From contig JAEYTM010000002.1 in NCBI GenBank assembly GCA_023434015.1, forward strand, positions 1 to 5,814: DNA of 5,814 nucleotides, read 5' to 3'. Origin of the DNA: Pseudomonadota bacterium. Its GTDB lineage: Bacteria > Pseudomonadota > Alphaproteobacteria > Caulobacterales > Caulobacteraceae. Positions within the stretch are counted from its first letter, which is position 1. Each line of letters begins with the position of its first letter. This document shows positions 1 through 5,798 of the stretch, one piece after another. Below the pieces are notes generated by a model, which saw nothing but the letters and a program-made list of their open reading frames with translations, did not search any database and was not told the origin of the DNA. Position numbers and translations under genes: made by a program.

Positions 1-975
1 ATCCTGCGGCGCGCCGCGCGCCGGCGCCGGCAGGGCGCTCCACATGGCCTGCAGCCGCGCCACGGGCCCCACCGCGCCGCGCTCGTTGAGGACGCCCCAG
101 ACCAGCGGCAGGTACTTGGCGCTGATGTTCATCTCGCCGGCGATGGACTTCAGCGTCGCCTTCGGCGTCCCCAGGGCCGCGCGGTGACGGTAACGCCAGG
201 CCGCCTCGAAATAGTCCGCGAAATCCGTAGGCTGCGCCGCGTAGAAGGCCATGATCCGGCCGACCGCATAGCGGTCGCGGTCACTGTCCACCTGCACCAG
301 ATGCGCCGCGAAATCGATGCCGTCGGGCGTCAACACCATGTGGTCGGCGATCTGCCGCGCGGTCTGCAGATATTTGTCGAGCAGCGCCGGCGACATCACC
401 AGCGACTCCCCGGAGTTGTCGAAGCCGGCCGGGTTGGCAGGGTCGACCGGGAACTGGCGGGTGAGCCGCATGTCCTGACCGGTCAGGTCACGGATGGTGT
501 AGTTGTACTCGGCATTGGAAAGGCGCCGCGCCAGGACGATGCCGGGGTCGCCGCCGAGACGGGCGATCTCCGAGGCGCGAACCGCCTCGAGCCAGGCCAG
601 CACCTTGTCCGTCTGGTCCTGCGGCGGCGGAGCCATCGGCTTGGGCGGCATTTCCGCCGCATGCAGGCGCTCGCCCACGAGCCCCCAGCGCGGGAAGTCG
701 GCCGTCACCTTGGCCAGAGTGTCGTAGGCCTTGAGGTCGAACTGCGCGGCCGGCGAGGCGCCCCCGTGACAGCCGGCGCAGTAGCGGCCGACATAGGGCC
801 TGATGTCCTGCTCGAACCCGGCCTGCAGCGCCGCGTCGCTGGCGCCCCGGTCAGGCGCGGGATGTGAGACCGGGGATTGCGGGCGACTCGCGGCAAGGGC
901 CGAGCCGCCGACAGTCGCCAATAGGGCAAGCGCGAGAAGCCGCGTAAACACCTGTCGCCGTCCTCCATCGGGCAT
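1..975 (-). CDS. Exported DUF1587/DUF1592-type c-type cytochrome protein (5' part only)
   Basis: The reading frame is open from an ATG at 975 down to the window edge, giving the first 325 residues; the C-terminal part lies outside. Residues 1-28 look like a Sec signal peptide: Arg6/Arg7, a Leu/Ala-rich core, then an Ala-Leu-Ala cleavage site. A heme c site CAGCH is at residues 66-70, and a Met-Pro-Pro at 109-111 could supply the distal heme ligand, which fits a PSCyt1-like cytochrome domain. Residues about 150-215 match the DUF1587 pattern: RRLSNAEYNYTIRDLTG, then a phenylalanine-proline, GFDN, and SPALLDKYL. In this family DUF1595, DUF1592, DUF1588 and DUF1585 normally follow, so the full protein is probably far longer. 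Its substrate is unknown; a periplasmic redox role is inferred. The ATG is preceded only by a weak GAAAAGGG purine run. Members are abundant in Planctomycetes and also occur in Proteobacteria. Confidence 0.85.
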   Translation of the reverse strand, partial: MPDGGRRQVFTRLLALALLATVGGSALAASRPQSPVSHPAPDRGASDAALQAGFEQDIRPYVGRYCAGCHGGASPAAQFDLKAYDTLAKVTADFPRWGLVGERLHAAEMPPKPMAPPPQDQTDKVLAWLEAVRASEIARLGGDPGIVLARRLSNAEYNYTIRDLTGQDMRLTRQFPVDPANPAGFDNSGESLVMSPALLDKYLQTARQIADHMVLTPDGIDFAAHLVQVDSDRDRYAVGRIMAFYAAQPTDFADYFEAAWRYRHRAALGTPKATLKSIAGEMNISAKYLPLVWGVLNERGAVGPVARLQAMWSALPAPARGAPQD

Positions 976-1041
976 CGTCGCGCCCTTTTCGCCCGGCCGC
1001 TTGGCGGCTCATTGAGGCGGAGGCCGTGCGACCCCATAACC

Positions 1042-1069
1042 ACGGTACCCGATCCGCGGCCCGGGGCAA
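1042..1069 (-). promoter_or_regulatory. Possible sigma-70 promoter of the cytochrome gene
   Basis: Read on the minus strand, TTGCCC (1064-1069) and TACCGT (1042-1047) are separated by 16 bp, about 67 bp upstream of the cytochrome start at 975. The -10 match is only moderate. A 7-bp inverted repeat (CCACGGT/ACCGTGG, 1040-1046 and 1069-1075) brackets both boxes and could be an operator. The gap 976-1132 holds no gene that I can support. Confidence 0.3.
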
Positions 1070-1121
1070 CCGTGGCGAAAATGCGGCAGGCGTGGCGGAC
1101 GCGGGCGGCCCGAAGGAAGGC

Positions 1122-1158
1122 CTGAAACGCAAAAGGCCCCGGATCTCTCCGGGGCCTT
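1122..1158 (-). terminator. Rho-independent terminator of rpsD
   Basis: A perfect 11-bp stem pairs 1133-1143 with 1148-1158 around a 4-nt loop. On the minus strand it is followed by TTTTGCGTTT (down to 1123). It lies 27 bp past the rpsD stop. The U-rich tail is present only in the minus direction, so it serves rpsD and separates it from the cytochrome gene. Confidence 0.85.
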
Positions 1159-1184
1159 CGCGGTCGTCTCGAAGATCGGGCGTC

Positions 1185-1802
1185 TTAGGACGCGTAGAAT
1201 TCGATGACGAGGTTGGGTTCCATCTTCACCGGATAGGGCACTTCGGCGAGTTCCGGCATGCGGACGTAGGTCGCGGCCATGCCCTTGGTGTCGACGGTGA
1301 TGTAGTCCGGCGTGTCGCGTTCCGACGACTGCAGGGCTTCGAGCACCAGGGCCATGTTGCGCGAACGCTCGCGCACCGTGACCACGTCGCCCGGCTTCAC
1401 GCGGTACGACGGGATGTTCACCCGCTTGCCGTTCACCAGCACGTGGCCGTGGTTGACGAACTGACGCGCCGCGAACGGGGTCGGGACGAACTTGGCGCGA
1501 TAGACGATGGCGTCCAGGCGGCTTTCCAGCAGCGAGATCAGGTTCTCGGAGGTGTTGCCCTTCCGGCGGGCGGCCTCTTCGTAGATTTTCGAGAACTGCT
1601 TCTCGGTCAGGTTGCCGTAGTAGCCCTTCAGCTTCTGCTTGGCGCGCAGCTGCAGGCCGAAATCGGAGACCTTCTGCTTGCGGCGCTGGCCATGCTGGCC
1701 GGGGCCGTAGGCGCGCTTGTTGATCGGGGACTTCGGGCGACCCCAGATGTTTTCGCCCATCCGGCGGTCGAGTTTGTACTTGGCGCTATGGCGCTTGGAC
1801 AT
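1185..1802 (-). CDS. rpsD: 30S ribosomal protein S4
   Basis: This is a 205-residue primary 16S rRNA-binding protein that nucleates assembly of the 30S body and helps decoding fidelity. The N-terminus MSKRHSAKYKLDRRMGENIW and the following GRPKSPINKR and GPGQHGQRR stretches are typical of alphaproteobacterial S4. The S4 RNA-binding fold covers residues about 94-156 (SRLDAIVYR, the FVNHGHVLVNGKRVNIPSY core, KPGDVV), and the protein ends VIEFYAS. Length is normal for the family. The N-terminal domain contains no cysteine, so this is the zinc-free (C-minus) form. The start is fixed by the conserved N-terminus; GAAGTGAG about 6-13 nt upstream is a modest ribosome binding site. It has its own predicted promoter and terminator, so it is probably monocistronic, although read-through from the upstream NTF2-like gene is not excluded because no terminator is visible between them. 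Confidence 0.98.
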   Translation of the reverse strand: MSKRHSAKYKLDRRMGENIWGRPKSPINKRAYGPGQHGQRRKQKVSDFGLQLRAKQKLKGYYGNLTEKQFSKIYEEAARRKGNTSENLISLLESRLDAIVYRAKFVPTPFAARQFVNHGHVLVNGKRVNIPSYRVKPGDVVTVRERSRNMALVLEALQSSERDTPDYITVDTKGMAATYVRMPELAEVPYPVKMEPNLVIEFYAS

Positions 1803-1829
1803 ATCTGCTCACTTCATCGACACGAGCCG

Positions 1830-1851
1830 GCGCTTCCGAAAGTGGAAGCGC
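1830..1851 (-). promoter_or_regulatory. Stem-loop in the rpsD 5' leader
   Basis: GCGCTTCC (1830-1837) pairs perfectly with GGAAGCGC (1844-1851) around a 6-nt loop, 28 nt upstream of the rpsD start. No U-run follows, so it is not an intrinsic terminator. S4 is known to autoregulate through mRNA structures in Escherichia coli and Bacillus. A similar role here is only inferred from the position of the hairpin. Confidence 0.4.
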
Positions 1852-1926
1852 GATCCCAACGGCGGTCTTCGCGTCACCCGTCATAGCTCCGCACCGCACG
1901 GGCGGACCGGCGGCGGGAAGGCGCGG

Positions 1927-1955
1927 TGTATGCCGCCCGCGCCTGCGGGAGTCAA
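1927..1955 (-). promoter_or_regulatory. Predicted sigma-70 promoter of rpsD
   Basis: On the minus strand, TTGACT (1950-1955) and CATACA (1927-1932) are 17 bp apart. The -35 matches consensus at five of six positions. Transcription would begin near 1920 and leave a leader of about 118 nt before the rpsD ATG. A GAGTC (GANTC) site at 1949-1953 overlaps the -35 box. The spacer itself holds a short inverted repeat, CCCGC/GCGGG (1936-1940 and 1945-1949). Confidence 0.6.
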
Positions 1956-1971
1956 GGTTTCCGGATGGCGT

Positions 1972-2457
1972 TCACGCCGCCTCGGCGGTCGGCTCGGAAC
2001 CGTGGAACAGCCGCCACTTCCACAGGCCGCCCTGCAGTTCCAGGACGCCGGTCAGACGATACGGCCGACGCTGGGCGCCCGCCGGACCGTTCAGCACCAG
2101 CTCGCCTTCGGCATGCAGCCAGGCGATCGCCCCGTGAACCGAGACCTGCACCTCGCGCCACGAGAAGGCGAGCGTTTCGGGCATGGCGAAGTAGCGCGCG
2201 AAATGGGTTTCCAGGTCCTCGCGGGTGCGCGCCACGTCGCTCGGAGCCGACCCCACCAGACGCGTTTCGGGGCCTCGCGCGAATTCATCCACCACCGCCA
2301 GGTCCCGGTTGGCGAGGAAGCCGTTCAGTCGGATCAGCGCCCGCCGAACGCCCCGCTCTGCCCCGGCCTGCGACTGCGACGCCGCCTTCGGCCCGAGGCC
2401 GAAGATCAGCAGCAGGGCGGCGCCGGCGGCCAGGGTGCGTGTGGAAAAGAAGGCCAT
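1972..2457 (-). CDS. Exported NTF2/SnoaL-like protein
   Basis: This is a 161-residue protein. Residues 1-27 form a likely Sec signal peptide (Arg7, a hydrophobic stretch at 9-22, cleavage near Ala-Ala-Ser 25-27). The remainder fits a small cone-shaped NTF2-like fold of the SnoaL_3/DUF4440 kind: an N-terminal helix with FLANRDLAVVDEF (47-59), a middle helix RTREDLETHFARYF (77-90), then strands around WREVQVSVHGAIAWLHAEGEL (100-120), YRLTGVLEL (133-141) and WKWRLFHGSEP (146-156). Such domains bind small ligands or act as isomerases or immunity-like modules; no specific reaction can be read here. A good SD (AGGAG, 2464-2468) lies 6 nt before the ATG. It lies 85 bp downstream of trmJ on the same strand, so co-transcription is possible. 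The fold assignment rests on pattern only. Confidence 0.8.
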   Translation of the reverse strand: MAFFSTRTLAAGAALLLIFGLGPKAASQSQAGAERGVRRALIRLNGFLANRDLAVVDEFARGPETRLVGSAPSDVARTREDLETHFARYFAMPETLAFSWREVQVSVHGAIAWLHAEGELVLNGPAGAQRRPYRLTGVLELQGGLWKWRLFHGSEPTAEAA

Positions 2458-2468
2458 AGGTGTCTCCT

Positions 2469-2511
2469 GCCCGAACTCGGGCGATAGTTCGCCCAGCCGG
2501 GCGGGCTGGGC
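2469..2511 (-). promoter_or_regulatory. Three overlapping hairpins in front of the NTF2-like gene
   Basis: Three perfect stems can form. A is GCCCG/CGGGC (2469-2473 with 2478-2482). B is GGGCGA/TCGCCC (2479-2484 with 2489-2494). C is GCCCAGCC/GGCTGGGC (2491-2498 with 2504-2511). B shares bases with both A and C, so B excludes them while A and C can coexist. Stem A directly abuts the Shine-Dalgarno sequence of the NTF2-like gene. No U-run follows any of them. They may be an intercistronic RNA structure or a by-product of GC richness. Confidence 0.35.
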
Positions 2512-2542
2512 AAGACGCTTGGGTGTATGGAAAGCTTAAGCG

Positions 2543-3373
2543 TCAGAGCCCGCCTTCGCGTTCCGCCTTCTGCCGGGCGAGCTTCTCCAGCACCCGCCCG
2601 CGGCCACGCGACAGGGCGGTGACCACCCCGCGGAACGTGCGGACCTCCTGGTCGGTGAGCCGGGCGCGCGACAGCGCCGAGCGCAGGTTCTGCACCATCG
2701 AAGGCGTCTTCTCGGGTGGATGGAAGAAGCCGGCTTGTTCCAGTTCGCGCTCGAAATGCTCGAACAGGCCGAGCATGGCCGCGCCATCGGCGGGGGGCGG
2801 ACCGTCGCGAAAGTTCGGCGGGGTCGCATCGGCGACGGTCAGCGCCCATTCGTAGGCGTTGATCGCCACCGCCTGGGCGAGGTTCAGCGAGCGGAACCGC
2901 ATATCGACCGGAATGGTTACGACCGCCTGACACAGGGAGATGTCGGCGGTCTCCAGGCCGGCGCGCTCGCCGCCGAACAGCATGCCGACGCGCAGCCCGC
3001 CTGCTGCGCCGGCAGCCAGTTCGGCCGCGGCCTGGCGCGGGGTCAGGACCGGAAGCTGCAGCTCCCGAGGCCGGGCGGTGGTGGCGAACACCAGCTGCAG
3101 GTCGGCGACAGCGTCTTCGACGCGGCCGAACACCCGCGCGCCGTTCAGCGGCCAGTCGGCTCCGGAGGCCGAGGCCCAGGCGCGTTCCTGGGGCCAGCCG
3201 TCGCGCGGATTGACGAGGCGCAGCTCCGACAGGCCGAAGTTCGCCATGACGCGGGCGGCGGCGCCGATATTCTCGGCCAGTTGCGGGGCGTTCAGGATAA
3301 CGACAGGCGTCTGGGATCCAGATGCCGGGGAACCGGATTTTTGGGGTTCGGTCTGGGGAGGAGTTACGGCCAT
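2543..3373 (-). CDS. trmJ: tRNA (cytidine/uridine-2'-O)-methyltransferase, TrmJ type
   Basis: This 276-residue SPOUT-superfamily enzyme is predicted to methylate the 2'-OH of nucleotide 32 in the tRNA anticodon loop, using S-adenosylmethionine. Motif 1 is at 35-47 (NIGAAARVMANFG, with Asn35 and Arg41), motif 2 at 133-140 (FGGERAGL) and motif 3 at 161-169 (RSLNLAQAV); together they form the trefoil-knot cofactor site. The C-terminal part (about 205-276) contains FEHFERELEQAGFF and QNLRSALSRA...LTDQEVRTFRGVV, which matches the extra C-terminal domain of TrmJ rather than of short TrmL proteins. The frame runs upstream to 3610, but that part is antisense to the beta-lactamase-like gene and looks non-coding; the ATG at 3373 is the last one before the conserved core. 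It has no clear SD. TrmJ acts in the cytoplasm on tRNA. Substrate specificity is inferred from the family. Confidence 0.93.
   Translation of the reverse strand: MAVTPPQTEPQKSGSPASGSQTPVVILNAPQLAENIGAAARVMANFGLSELRLVNPRDGWPQERAWASASGADWPLNGARVFGRVEDAVADLQLVFATTARPRELQLPVLTPRQAAAELAAGAAGGLRVGMLFGGERAGLETADISLCQAVVTIPVDMRFRSLNLAQAVAINAYEWALTVADATPPNFRDGPPPADGAAMLGLFEHFERELEQAGFFHPPEKTPSMVQNLRSALSRARLTDQEVRTFRGVVTALSRGRGRVLEKLARQKAEREGGL
3355..3363 (+). promoter_or_regulatory. Strong ribosome binding site that fixes the beta-lactamase-like start
   Basis: GGGGAGGAG ends 8 nt before the ATG at 3372, which is ideal spacing. The same frame is open back to 2940, but the upstream part is antisense to trmJ. 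This SD lies inside the trmJ coding sequence and is the main reason to choose 3372. Confidence 0.8.
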
Positions 3374-4430
3374 GCCGGGTTTTCGTTCGCTATGGCTGTC
3401 GAAGGCAAGCCTTCCTCGTCGCCACCTGCTGACCGGCGCGGCGGCGCTGGCCCTGGCGGGGTGCGAACGGGACATGCCGCTCACCGCCTCGACCACGCCG
3501 AGCCTCGACATGAAGCGGCTGAACGAGGGGGTGGCCGCACTGGCCGCGCGCGCTCGGCCTGGGCTGCTGGGCGTCGGCCTGGTCAATCTGGAGAGCGGAC
3601 AGCACTTCACCTACGAAGGCGAGCGGCGCTTCCCCATGCAGAGCGTCGCCAAGCTGCTGCTGGCGGCGGCGGTGCTCGGCGAAGTGGACAGCCGAAGGCT
3701 GTCACTCGACGAGCCCGTGCGGCTGGAAGCCGAGCAGCTGTCGCCGCCGCCCTCCCCGATCGCCGCCGATTGGCCGGCGCGACGCGACTATACGATCCGC
3801 GACCTGCTGATCGCCGCCCTGAACGACAGCGACAACACCGCCGCCGACGTGCTGATGCGGCGGATCGGCGGTCCCGGGGCGGTGACGGCCTGGCTGGTCT
3901 CGCGCCGCTTCGAGGAACTGCGCGTCGACCGCTACGCCCGGGAGGTGCAGACCCAGGCGTGGGGCATGCCCTCGTTCCGGCCCGCCTGGCGCACCCCCGA
4001 AGCCTTCGCCGCGGCGCGTGAGGCCGTTCCGGCGGACGAGCGGCGCGCCGCCCTGGCCGGGTTCCTGCGTGACCCGCGCGACACAGCGACGCCGCGCGAC
4101 ATGCTCAACTTCCTCATCCGGCTGAACGCCGCCGAGCTGCTGACGCCGGCCTCGACCCGCCTGCTGCTGCAGATGCTGTTCGACGCCCCGGCCGGCGCCG
4201 GCCGGCTGGCCGCCGGGCTGCCCCGCGGCGCCAAATTCGCCCACAAGACCGGCACCGCGCCGGCCGAGCAGGGCATGGCCGCGGCCTATAACGACGTCGG
4301 CATCGTCATCCTGCCGGACGGCCGCGCCTATGGCCTTGCCGCCTTCCTCAGCGGCTCGCCGGCGGCGCGCGACGACCGCGCCGGGCTGATGGCTGAACTC
4401 GGGCGAACGCTTATCCAGGGTGTGAGATAG
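3372..4430 (+). CDS. Class A beta-lactamase-like serine hydrolase, predicted lipoprotein
   Basis: This 352-residue protein belongs to the penicillin-recognising serine hydrolase superfamily. Class A enzymes acylate and hydrolyse beta-lactams in the periplasm. Residues 14-31 contain LPRRHLLTG, then a hydrophobic run and a Leu-Ala-Gly-Cys lipobox with Cys31, so export (perhaps by Tat) and lipidation are predicted. The class A motifs are in order: SVAK at 91-94 (nucleophile Ser91, Lys94), SDN at 153-155 and KTG at 292-294. The best candidate for Glu166 is Glu191 in REVQTQ, followed at +4 by Gln195 rather than Asn. The DPRDTATP stretch (234-241), which corresponds to the end of the omega loop, follows 46 residues after Glu191 where TEM-type enzymes have about 13. 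Overall length exceeds the usual 290. The start overlaps the trmJ start on the other strand. Actual beta-lactam hydrolysis is uncertain; a cell-wall peptidase or esterase role is the alternative. Confidence 0.87.
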   Translation: MPGFRSLWLSKASLPRRHLLTGAAALALAGCERDMPLTASTTPSLDMKRLNEGVAALAARARPGLLGVGLVNLESGQHFTYEGERRFPMQSVAKLLLAAAVLGEVDSRRLSLDEPVRLEAEQLSPPPSPIAADWPARRDYTIRDLLIAALNDSDNTAADVLMRRIGGPGAVTAWLVSRRFEELRVDRYAREVQTQAWGMPSFRPAWRTPEAFAAAREAVPADERRAALAGFLRDPRDTATPRDMLNFLIRLNAAELLTPASTRLLLQMLFDAPAGAGRLAAGLPRGAKFAHKTGTAPAEQGMAAAYNDVGIVILPDGRAYGLAAFLSGSPAARDDRAGLMAELGRTLIQGVR

Positions 4431-4447
4431 GCCGGACGCTCCGAGCT

Positions 4448-4475
4448 TTGCGTTGCGCCCCCGGCCCGCTATACG
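4448..4475 (+). promoter_or_regulatory. Predicted promoter of icd
   Basis: TTGCGT (4448-4453) and TATACG (4470-4475) are 16 bp apart in the 83-bp gap between the beta-lactamase-like stop and icd. Transcription would start near 4482, leaving about 32 nt of leader. The -10 matches at the first four positions and the -35 at the first three. No terminator is visible between the beta-lactamase-like stop and this promoter, so some icd transcript may also come from upstream. Confidence 0.45.
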
Positions 4476-4513
4476 GCCCGCAACCCAAAATTCGTGCGGA
4501 GCGCCCCATTCCC

Positions 4514-5728
4514 ATGGCCAAGATCAAAGTCGCCAACCCTGTCGTCGACCTCGACGGGGACGAGATGACCCGGATCATCTGGAAGATGATCAAGGACAAG
4601 CTGATCTTCCCGTTCCTCGACCTGCCGATCGAGTACTACGACCTGGGGATGGAGCACCGCGACGCCACCGACGACAAGGTGACCGTCGACGCGGCCGAGG
4701 CGATCAAGAAGCACGGAGTCGGCATCAAGTGCGCGACCATCACTCCCGACGAGGCGCGGGTCGAGGAATTCGGCCTGAAGAAGATGTGGAAGTCGCCGAA
4801 CGGCACCATCCGCAACATCCTCGGCGGCGTCGTGTTCCGCGAGCCGATCATCTGCAGCAACGTGCCGCGCCTCGTTCCCGGCTGGACCAAGCCGATCATC
4901 ATCGGCCGTCACGCCTTCGGCGACCAGTACCGCGCCACGGACATCAAGTTCCCCGGCAAGGGCACGCTGTCGATGAAATTCGTCGGCGAGGACGGCACCG
5001 TGATCGAGCGGGAAGTCTTCAAGGCTCCCGGCGCCGGCATTGCGATGTCGATGTACAATCTCGACGATTCCATCGCCGACTTTGCCCGTGCTTCCTTCAA
5101 CATGGGCCTGGCGAAGAACTATTCGGTCTACCTCTCGACCAAGAACACCATCCTCAAGGTCTATGACGGCCGCTTCAAGGACATCTTCCAGGACATCTTC
5201 GACAAGGAATTCAAGGCGAAGTTCGACGCCAAGAAGATCACCTACGAGCATCGCCTGATCGACGACATGGTCGCGGCCGCCATGAAGTGGTCCGGCGGCT
5301 ACGTCTGGGCCTGCAAGAACTACGATGGTGACGTGCAGTCGGACACGGTGGCGCAGGGCTACGGCTCGCTCGGCCTGATGACCTCGGTGCTGCTGACGCC
5401 GGACGGCCAGACGGTGGAAGCCGAAGCCGCCCACGGCACGGTGACCCGCCACTACCGCGAACACCAGAAGGGCAAGGAAACCTCGACCAACTCGATCGCA
5501 TCGATCTTCGCCTGGACCCGTGGTCTCGCGCACCGCGCCAAGCTCGACAACAACCCGCAGCTCGCGAAGTTTGCCGACACGCTTGAGAAGGTCTGCGTCC
5601 AGACCGTCGAGTCCGGCTACATGACCAAGGACCTTGCGCTGCTGGTCGGCGCCGACCAGCGCTGGCTCTCGACCACCGGCTTCCTGGACAAGGTCGCCGA
5701 GAACCTGACGAAGGAACTAGCGGCTTAA
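4514..5728 (+). CDS. icd: NADP-dependent isocitrate dehydrogenase (eukaryote-like type II)
   Basis: This 404-residue enzyme oxidatively decarboxylates isocitrate to 2-oxoglutarate with NADP+ and Mg2+/Mn2+, in the TCA cycle and as a source of NADPH; it is cytoplasmic. The sequence resembles human IDH1/IDH2 rather than Escherichia coli Icd. Substrate residues are SPNGTIR (94-100, Arg100), Arg109, Arg132 and Tyr139. Lys210 follows in LSTKNTIL, and the metal ligands are Asp250 in RLIDDMV and Asp273/Asp277 in DGDVQSD. The NADP-binding stretch AAHGTVTRHYR (305-315) has Arg312 and His313, equivalent to the NADP-specificity pair Arg314/His315 of IDH1. All catalytic positions I could align are present, and length is normal. 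The frame opens at 4448, but the conserved N-terminus MAKIKVANPVVDLDGDEMTR sets the start at 4514. The SD is weak (GGAG about 12 nt upstream). It is followed by its own terminator. Confidence 0.98.
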   Translation: MAKIKVANPVVDLDGDEMTRIIWKMIKDKLIFPFLDLPIEYYDLGMEHRDATDDKVTVDAAEAIKKHGVGIKCATITPDEARVEEFGLKKMWKSPNGTIRNILGGVVFREPIICSNVPRLVPGWTKPIIIGRHAFGDQYRATDIKFPGKGTLSMKFVGEDGTVIEREVFKAPGAGIAMSMYNLDDSIADFARASFNMGLAKNYSVYLSTKNTILKVYDGRFKDIFQDIFDKEFKAKFDAKKITYEHRLIDDMVAAAMKWSGGYVWACKNYDGDVQSDTVAQGYGSLGLMTSVLLTPDGQTVEAEAAHGTVTRHYREHQKGKETSTNSIASIFAWTRGLAHRAKLDNNPQLAKFADTLEKVCVQTVESGYMTKDLALLVGADQRWLSTTGFLDKVAENLTKELAA

Positions 5729-5764
5729 GCCGTCCGCATTCGCCCGGCCGGGCCAGACATCATC

Positions 5765-5798
5765 ACGGGCCGTGCCAAAGCGCGGCCCGTTTGCTTTT
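5765..5798 (+). terminator. Rho-independent terminator of icd
   Basis: ACGGGCCGTGC (5765-5775) pairs with GCGCGGCCCGT (5780-5790) through 11 positions including one T-G wobble, with a CAAA loop. It is followed by TTTGCTTTTT. It lies 36 bp after the icd stop codon and ends the plus-strand unit. The remaining bases to 5814 hold no feature that I can see. Confidence 0.88.

Noticed and set aside
1786..1884. A 32-codon upstream open frame in the rpsD leader that overlaps the rpsD start
   Set aside because: Its only SD-like GGAG is 2 nt from the ATG, which is too close, and the peptide shows no recognisable feature; it is probably chance.
1026..1886. A 286-codon plus-strand open frame antisense to rpsD
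   Set aside because: It is a shadow of the highly conserved rpsD gene with no domain of its own.
2940..3371. An N-terminal extension of 144 residues for the beta-lactamase-like protein
   Set aside because: It would bury the signal peptide and lipobox inside the protein and is antisense to the TrmJ core; the SD at 3355-3363 points to the start at 3372.
3374..3610. An N-terminal extension of 79 residues for trmJ
   Set aside because: This part is antisense to the signal peptide and active-site serine region of the beta-lactamase-like gene, is Arg/Ser/Ala-rich, and is not part of any TrmJ domain.
2720..4021. A 433-codon plus-strand open frame across trmJ and the beta-lactamase-like gene
   Set aside because: It is antisense to trmJ and then out of frame with the beta-lactamase-like gene; the Arg/Gly-rich composition suggests no real protein.
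4469..5533. A 354-codon open frame antisense to icd
   Set aside because: It lies almost wholly opposite icd, has low-complexity Asp/Val/Gly/His/Arg content typical of GC-rich shadow frames, and shows no recognisable domain.
5742..5753. The GCCCGGCCGGGC palindrome after icd
   Set aside because: It is perfectly self-complementary with no loop and no U-run; the better terminator is at 5765-5798.
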